Source: Dehalococcoidia bacterium
GTDB lineage: Bacteria; Chloroflexota; Dehalococcoidia; Lucifugimonadales; Lucifugimonadaceae
Reading direction: 5' to 3'
DNA: 45,000 nucleotides
Assembly: GCA_029940375.1 (NCBI GenBank)
Contig: JAPYUX010000005.1
Coordinates: forward strand, 1-45,000
Part shown: piece by piece, positions 41,206-45,000 of the stretch
Layout of the letters: every line of letters starts with the position of its first letter
How positions within the stretch are numbered: position 1 is the stretch's first letter
Notes under the pieces: model-generated
What the model was told of the DNA's origin: nothing
What the model saw: only the letters and a program-made list of their open reading frames with translations
The model's database searches: none
Made by a program: the position numbers and the translations under genes

Positions 41206-43356
41206 TTATTCTATTCGAGAAACTTTGTATACTCCTGGAATTTTTTCCATTTTCCCCAAAAGTCTTATTATTTGTCCTAGATCTTTAGTATAAACTGTTA
41301 ATTGGATTTTGCATGTCCCATTTTGATTATCTTCTGAAGAATTTATCGAATGTAAGTTTGTTTTTTCTCCCCAAACAACATCCGTAATATCTCTTATTAG
41401 TCCCATTCGATCATATGCTTCAATCATGACTTTAGTTGGAGCTAATTGTTTTGAATGCCCCCAAGCGGCTACCAAAAACCTATTGGTATTTTCTCTATTT
41501 CTTAATTGTGAGCACATTATCCGATGAATAATTACTTCATTAGTGGATAATTTATAGCCTACGATTTCATCCCCATAAACAGGTTCACAACAATTAGCAA
41601 TTTTGTTTTGTAAATCTTTTCCACCCATTACCACAATAGAAGATAGAGGATCATATATTTCTTCATCATTCTCAATTTTATTGTTAGTATTTATTTTTTT
41701 AACAGTTTCTTGAGCTTGTTGCTGGTTTATCAAGTTGATTATTTCTTCGTTGTTAACTTCCCCAGTTCCAACTTTATATGCAAAGTTTTCAAAACTTTCT
41801 TTATCAAAAAAATCATTTATATTTATTTCTGAAGTTTCAATATTTGATAATCTTATGTTACTTAGAATTTGTTCCTCTCCTCTTTTTATATTTTCTGTTC
41901 GTTCTCTTTTTTTAAACCAATTTTTTACTTTATTACGAGCGTTTGCAGTAACAATAAAACCTAGATTTTCATTCAGCCAATCTAAACTCGGGCCGTTATC
42001 TAAATCAGATTTTTGTATCTGTACTGTGTCACCATTATTTAATTTTCTGTTCAAAGGAACTAAAACTCCGTTTACAAATGCAGCTTGGCAATTATGACCT
42101 AAGTCTGTATGTAATCTATATGCATAATCTAATGGAGTTGATCCGATTGGCAAAGTGAATACTTCATTCTTTGGAGAATTTACAATTACCTTATCAGATA
42201 ATATGTCATTGTTTACAGATTCTAGGTATTCACTATCTTCAACTATTTCTGTTTCCCACTCAAGAAGATTTTGAGTCCAATTTATATCGTGATATAAATC
42301 TTTATTATTATCATGTAATGTACTTTTATATTTCCAATGGGATGCCATTCCGCCTTCTGCATAAAGATGCATGGTATCAGTACGTATTTGGAATTCTATT
42401 TTTTGACTTTGATCATTTATAACAACTGTATGTAATGACTGATAAAAATTATCTTTTGGAGAAGATATATAATCATCAAAAGAACCTGTTACCGGTCTCC
42501 ATAATTCATGAATAATTCCTAAAACTAAATAACATTCTTTAGTATCCTTTACAATAATTCTGATAGCTATAAGATCTTCAATATCGGAAAAATTTCTTCC
42601 TAATTGTTTATATCTTTGAAGTTTATTATGTACTGAAAATAAATGTTTGGGTCTGCCAGATACCGATACTGAAATATTTTCTATACATAATCTTTCTTCA
42701 ATTTGAGAAATCATCGTTTTCGTAGCGATTTCTCTTTCTTCCCTTTTTTGTTTTATAAGCCTGCTGGTTAGTTTGAATTCATTTGGCATCAGATATTTAA
42801 AGCTTTCGTCTTCAAGACGCCATTTAAAATCATTCATGCCTATTTTTTCTGCTATTGGGGCATGAATACTGAGAGTTTCCTTTGCAATTTTTTCTCTTTT
42901 TTCTTTATCTAAATATTGCAAAGTTTCAACGTTATGCAGTCTATCAGCCAGTTTGATAATAGCAACCCTTACATCTTCTGCCATTGATACTAGGAAATTA
43001 CGTAAATTTTTCTTTTCTAGATGTTCATTGATATTATCTTCCGTAATATTAAGTTTTGTTAATGAACTTACTAATTTACTCACCTCTATTCCAAACTTTT
43101 TTTCAATTTCTTTATTTGTGGTATTTGTATCTTCAATTACATCATGTAAAAGTCCAGCAACAATAACATTGGGTTCTAATTCTAATCTTGCTAAGTGATA
43201 TGCAACCTCAACAGGATGAACGATAAAATCATGACCTGATTTTCTTTTTTGTCCCCTGTGAGCTTTATTAGCGAACTTGAAAGCTTTCTTTATTTTTATC
43301 ATTTCCTCTTCAGGTAGATAAGAATTTAGTTTGTTGTATAAATTGTCTGTGATCAT
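41206..43356 (-). CDS. rel: RelA/SpoT-family (p)ppGpp synthetase/hydrolase
   Basis: This 716-residue long RSH protein has an HD hydrolase domain with AHRGQKRKSGHDFIVHP and LLHDVIEDT (H71, D72, E75, D76), a synthetase domain with GRPKHLFS and KDNFYQSLHT, a TGS domain (about 393-455, with PLDYAYRLHTDLGH) and a C-terminal ACT domain (about 635-716). The HD residues are intact, so hydrolysis should work. At the position that is RxKD in most bifunctional Rel proteins this one has SFDD (292-295), closer to the ExDD of synthetase-only RelA. It overlaps no neighbour and is followed by rpsT. Confidence 0.93.
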   Translation of the reverse strand: MITDNLYNKLNSYLPEEEMIKIKKAFKFANKAHRGQKRKSGHDFIVHPVEVAYHLARLELEPNVIVAGLLHDVIEDTNTTNKEIEKKFGIEVSKLVSSLTKLNITEDNINEHLEKKNLRNFLVSMAEDVRVAIIKLADRLHNVETLQYLDKEKREKIAKETLSIHAPIAEKIGMNDFKWRLEDESFKYLMPNEFKLTSRLIKQKREEREIATKTMISQIEERLCIENISVSVSGRPKHLFSVHNKLQRYKQLGRNFSDIEDLIAIRIIVKDTKECYLVLGIIHELWRPVTGSFDDYISSPKDNFYQSLHTVVINDQSQKIEFQIRTDTMHLYAEGGMASHWKYKSTLHDNNKDLYHDINWTQNLLEWETEIVEDSEYLESVNNDILSDKVIVNSPKNEVFTLPIGSTPLDYAYRLHTDLGHNCQAAFVNGVLVPLNRKLNNGDTVQIQKSDLDNGPSLDWLNENLGFIVTANARNKVKNWFKKRERTENIKRGEEQILSNIRLSNIETSEININDFFDKESFENFAYKVGTGEVNNEEIINLINQQQAQETVKKINTNNKIENDEEIYDPLSSIVVMGGKDLQNKIANCCEPVYGDEIVGYKLSTNEVIIHRIMCSQLRNRENTNRFLVAAWGHSKQLAPTKVMIEAYDRMGLIRDITDVVWGEKTNLHSINSSEDNQNGTCKIQLTVYTKDLGQIIRLLGKMEKIPGVYKVSRIE

Positions 43357-43361
43357 GTGTT

Positions 43362-44351
43362 TTATTTTAATATTTTTGTAATTTCATCTTGATCAAACCT
43401 CAAAAGATCAACGTTTTGATCATTTATATTTATTTTTTTCCCATAATCTTTAATTTTAGTATAACCAATAATTTTACTTTTAATTTTATTTGTGTTTAAA
43501 GAGTCTATTATTTTTTTTGATTCAGTTTTTTTAGATATTATTAATAAACATCCAGAACTTATAACACCAAGAGGATTAATATTTAAAGTATTGCATGTCT
43601 CTAAAAAGAAGGGAACAAACTCAATTTTTTCATAATAAATCTGACATCCCAAATTTGCATAATCGCACAACTCATGTATAGCTGTTGCAATTCCTCCTTC
43701 AGTTGGGTCATGCATTTTTACTACGCTCTTAGTATTAACAGCTGTAACAGCGATATCTTTTACTGAAATGCTCATTTTTTCAGAAGAATTATATAATTCG
43801 AGATTTCTTACCCTATTTTTACTATTTTGAAGTTTTGCAATTATTTTGCTCCCTTCGATACCACAATAACCAGCAAGTATAATATCCATGTTTTGCGTAA
43901 CTTTTTGATTGTGATTGAAATTTTTACTGTATGTTCCTATCATAGTACCGTTTAAAATTATTTGATTTACTGATGAAGTAATTTCAGTATGTCCTCCAAC
44001 TATTTGTATACCATATTTTTTGGCTGTCTTTGAAACATTATTGGTAATTTCTTCTATACTTTTGAAATTCGTATTTTCTGGGATTAAAATAGTCAATAAA
44101 AACCATTTTGGGATGCCTCCTGAAGCATAAATATCATTTGAATTGATTTCTATACAATACTTCCCAATATTTTCATTTTGAAAGGTGATTGGATCAGTCG
44201 AAACAAGGATAAAATCTTTTCCATTCATAGATATTTCAGCTGAGTCTTGGCCTACTTTAGGACTGGAAGTTTCATTACTAATTGCATTTAATATTTTAGA
44301 TAAAAGATCATTATTTAATTTGCCTATAGGGAGTTTATTTTTTTTATTCAT
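43362..44351 (-). CDS. AIR-synthase/HypE-like PurM-fold protein
   Basis: Taking the ATG at 44351 (MNKKNKLPIGKL) gives 329 residues. The N-terminal PurM-type ATP-binding domain has VGQDSAEI, VSTDPITF, ASGGIPKWFLLTILIP and VGGHTEITSSV; the C-terminal domain has VKMHDPTEGGIATAIHELC and GVISSGCLLI. This matches the HypE/ThiL-like AIR-synthase-related group. The C-terminal PRIC cysteine tail needed for HypE's cyanide chemistry is absent, and no hydrogenase gene is in view, so a HypE role is unlikely. An ATP-using maturase or phosphotransferase is more probable. Its start overlaps the stop of the upstream gene by 8 bp. Confidence 0.75.
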   Translation of the reverse strand: MNKKNKLPIGKLNNDLLSKILNAISNETSSPKVGQDSAEISMNGKDFILVSTDPITFQNENIGKYCIEINSNDIYASGGIPKWFLLTILIPENTNFKSIEEITNNVSKTAKKYGIQIVGGHTEITSSVNQIILNGTMIGTYSKNFNHNQKVTQNMDIILAGYCGIEGSKIIAKLQNSKNRVRNLELYNSSEKMSISVKDIAVTAVNTKSVVKMHDPTEGGIATAIHELCDYANLGCQIYYEKIEFVPFFLETCNTLNINPLGVISSGCLLIISKKTESKKIIDSLNTNKIKSKIIGYTKIKDYGKKININDQNVDLLRFDQDEITKILK

Positions 44352-45000
44352 TTGGTAATCCAGGAAAACTGATGTCAGATAAAATTGGCTCCAAAACATT
44401 TATAAAAAGTTCAGCAGCGTAAAAAGGTTCGTTATTATAAACATAATGTTTATTTGATGTACAAAAGACATTGAATACAATATTTTCCTTAGCTTTTAGA
44501 AAAGTTAAATTATATAAAGCTTCACAATCTTCTACTTTTTCATTTAATATATTCACATTGAGTGAATTTATTATTTTTGTGACTTCTTCTTTTTCATCTA
44601 TTACTGCTAAAGTTTCATTGTTCTCACGAATACTTAGTACAATAGCTTTCGATTGATTTAATTTAAATTTTTCTACAAAATTAAATTTTGATTGATTATT
44701 ATATAAATTTATCTCTGTGCAATTAATGTATTCTCCCTCGTTATTTATATGGTAAAAGGTTTTTTCACCATTTATTAGAGATTCCAAAATATACCCTGAT
44801 GTTTGTTTATTTTGGTAAAAGAGTCCGTTTTTAGGACAGCCCATAGATGATGTTTCCCAATTTTTTTCTTCGTAATCATTAAATATAAATTCACTATTTA
44901 GTAGATTTTTTTCACTTATTATTTTAGCCATAGTCATTGCAATAATTACAGGAGTTTCTTTTTGTTCAGGTATAGTTTTTGCAGGAGTTTCTTTTTGTTC
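44344..45000 (-). CDS. Hypothetical protein of the GCP-motif family, 5' end outside window
   Basis: The frame is open to the window edge without a stop codon, beyond an internal Met at 44937, so the real start is outside. The visible 218 residues begin with a repeat-bearing linker (EQKETPAKTIP, EQKETPV), typical of an exported protein's spacer after a signal or lipobox. A domain follows with WETSSMGCPKNGLFYQNKQT, GYILES and FYHINNEGEYINC, which recalls a widespread small domain (SLGCP...PGY...YEYHTD...C) seen in secreted proteins of Chloroflexota and cyanobacteria. A second part (about 100-217) has Cys residues in EDCEAL and FCTSN and is unassigned. Function unknown. Confidence 0.6.
   Translation of the reverse strand, partial: EQKETPAKTIPEQKETPVIIAMTMAKIISEKNLLNSEFIFNDYEEKNWETSSMGCPKNGLFYQNKQTSGYILESLINGEKTFYHINNEGEYINCTEINLYNNQSKFNFVEKFKLNQSKAIVLSIRENNETLAVIDEKEEVTKIINSLNVNILNEKVEDCEALYNLTFLKAKENIVFNVFCTSNKHYVYNNEPFYAAELFINVLEPILSDISFPGLPNE
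44950..45000 (-). repeat. In-frame 33-nt repeat in the edge gene
   Basis: The 18-nt block AGGAGTTTCTTTTTGTTC occurs identically at 44950-44967 and 44983-45000, a 33-nt period, and encodes EQKETP each time within an 11-residue unit EQKETPAKTIP. More units may lie outside the window. Confidence 0.75.

Noticed and set aside
41735-42097. Plus-strand ORF of 120 codons inside the rel gene
   Set aside because: It lies fully antisense to a gene with clear conserved domains and shows no recognisable family feature.
43362-44351. Assignment of the PurM-fold gene as true hypE
   Set aside because: The C-terminal PRIC motif and all hydrogenase or other hyp genes are missing.
44950-45000. Short tandem repeat considered as the edge of a CRISPR array
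   Set aside because: The 33-nt units are contiguous, in frame and encode EQKETPAKTIP, with no distinct spacers.

Overview
The window is a compact, AT-rich (roughly 30% GC by eye) bacterial chromosome segment with about 45 protein genes, one tRNA-Glu, no rRNA, no CRISPR array and no recognisable transposase. Gene families and style (many enolase-superfamily and MFS genes, BMP-type ABC uptake, TldD/TldE, small single-helix membrane proteins, almost no intergenic space, convergent genes overlapping at their stop codons) suggest a streamlined, free-living, probably marine heterotroph. My best guess is an AT-rich SAR202-like Chloroflexota, but that is an inference from gene content and no rRNA is present to test it.

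Layout. 1-8410: the end of a zinc-ribbon protein, an intergenic stretch with one copy of a 113-bp dispersed repeat, then a minus-strand run tldD-tldE-HEAT protein preceded by a MerR regulator/FDH-type formyltransferase pair and a large MMPL/RND protein. 8473-14338: an accessory metabolic region (MFS carrier plus tiny membrane protein, DapA-family lyase, SDR, TauE exporter, sorbitol/threonine-type zinc dehydrogenase, membrane protein). 14567-21159: a nucleoside/purine uptake and salvage operon (BMP-family ATPase, two permeases, a phosphoribosyltransferase), a small membrane protein, a Ca2+/Na+ exchanger with no canonical start codon, and the BMP-type lipoprotein. 21161-27742: a sugar-acid catabolic island (zinc alcohol dehydrogenase, MFS carrier, two enolase-superfamily dehydratases of which one looks like L-rhamnonate dehydratase, an HpcH/HpaI aldolase directly downstream, and a uronate-dehydrogenase-like SDR). 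27764-33951: housekeeping on the minus strand (tRNA-Glu, argC, nth, polyprenyl diphosphate synthase, metG, rsmI, lipA). 34015-37018: an overlapping plus-strand operon (TrmA/RlmD-type methyltransferase, maf, tatB-like, tatC). 37005-38451: an FAD oxidoreductase and a separate tatA. 38480-38593: the second repeat copy, inverted. 39015-45000: pgsA, lexA, an unknown gene, rpsT, a long RelA/SpoT homologue, an orphan HypE/AIR-synthase-like protein and the end of a repeat-bearing gene that runs off the window.

How the genes fit together. The strongest functional stories are (i) purine/nucleoside import coupled translationally to a phosphoribosyltransferase, with a perfect 9-bp inverted repeat upstream; (ii) sugar-acid use in which a RhmD-like dehydratase and a RhmA-like aldolase form an operon beside an MFS carrier and a second dehydratase; (iii) a split Tat system (tatB-like/tatC in one operon, tatA with an oxidoreductase on the opposite strand). 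No clearly novel defence or mobile system is visible. The least explained signals are the 113-bp inverted repeat pair with internal 12-nt direct repeats and the similarly spaced direct repeat in the lexA promoter.
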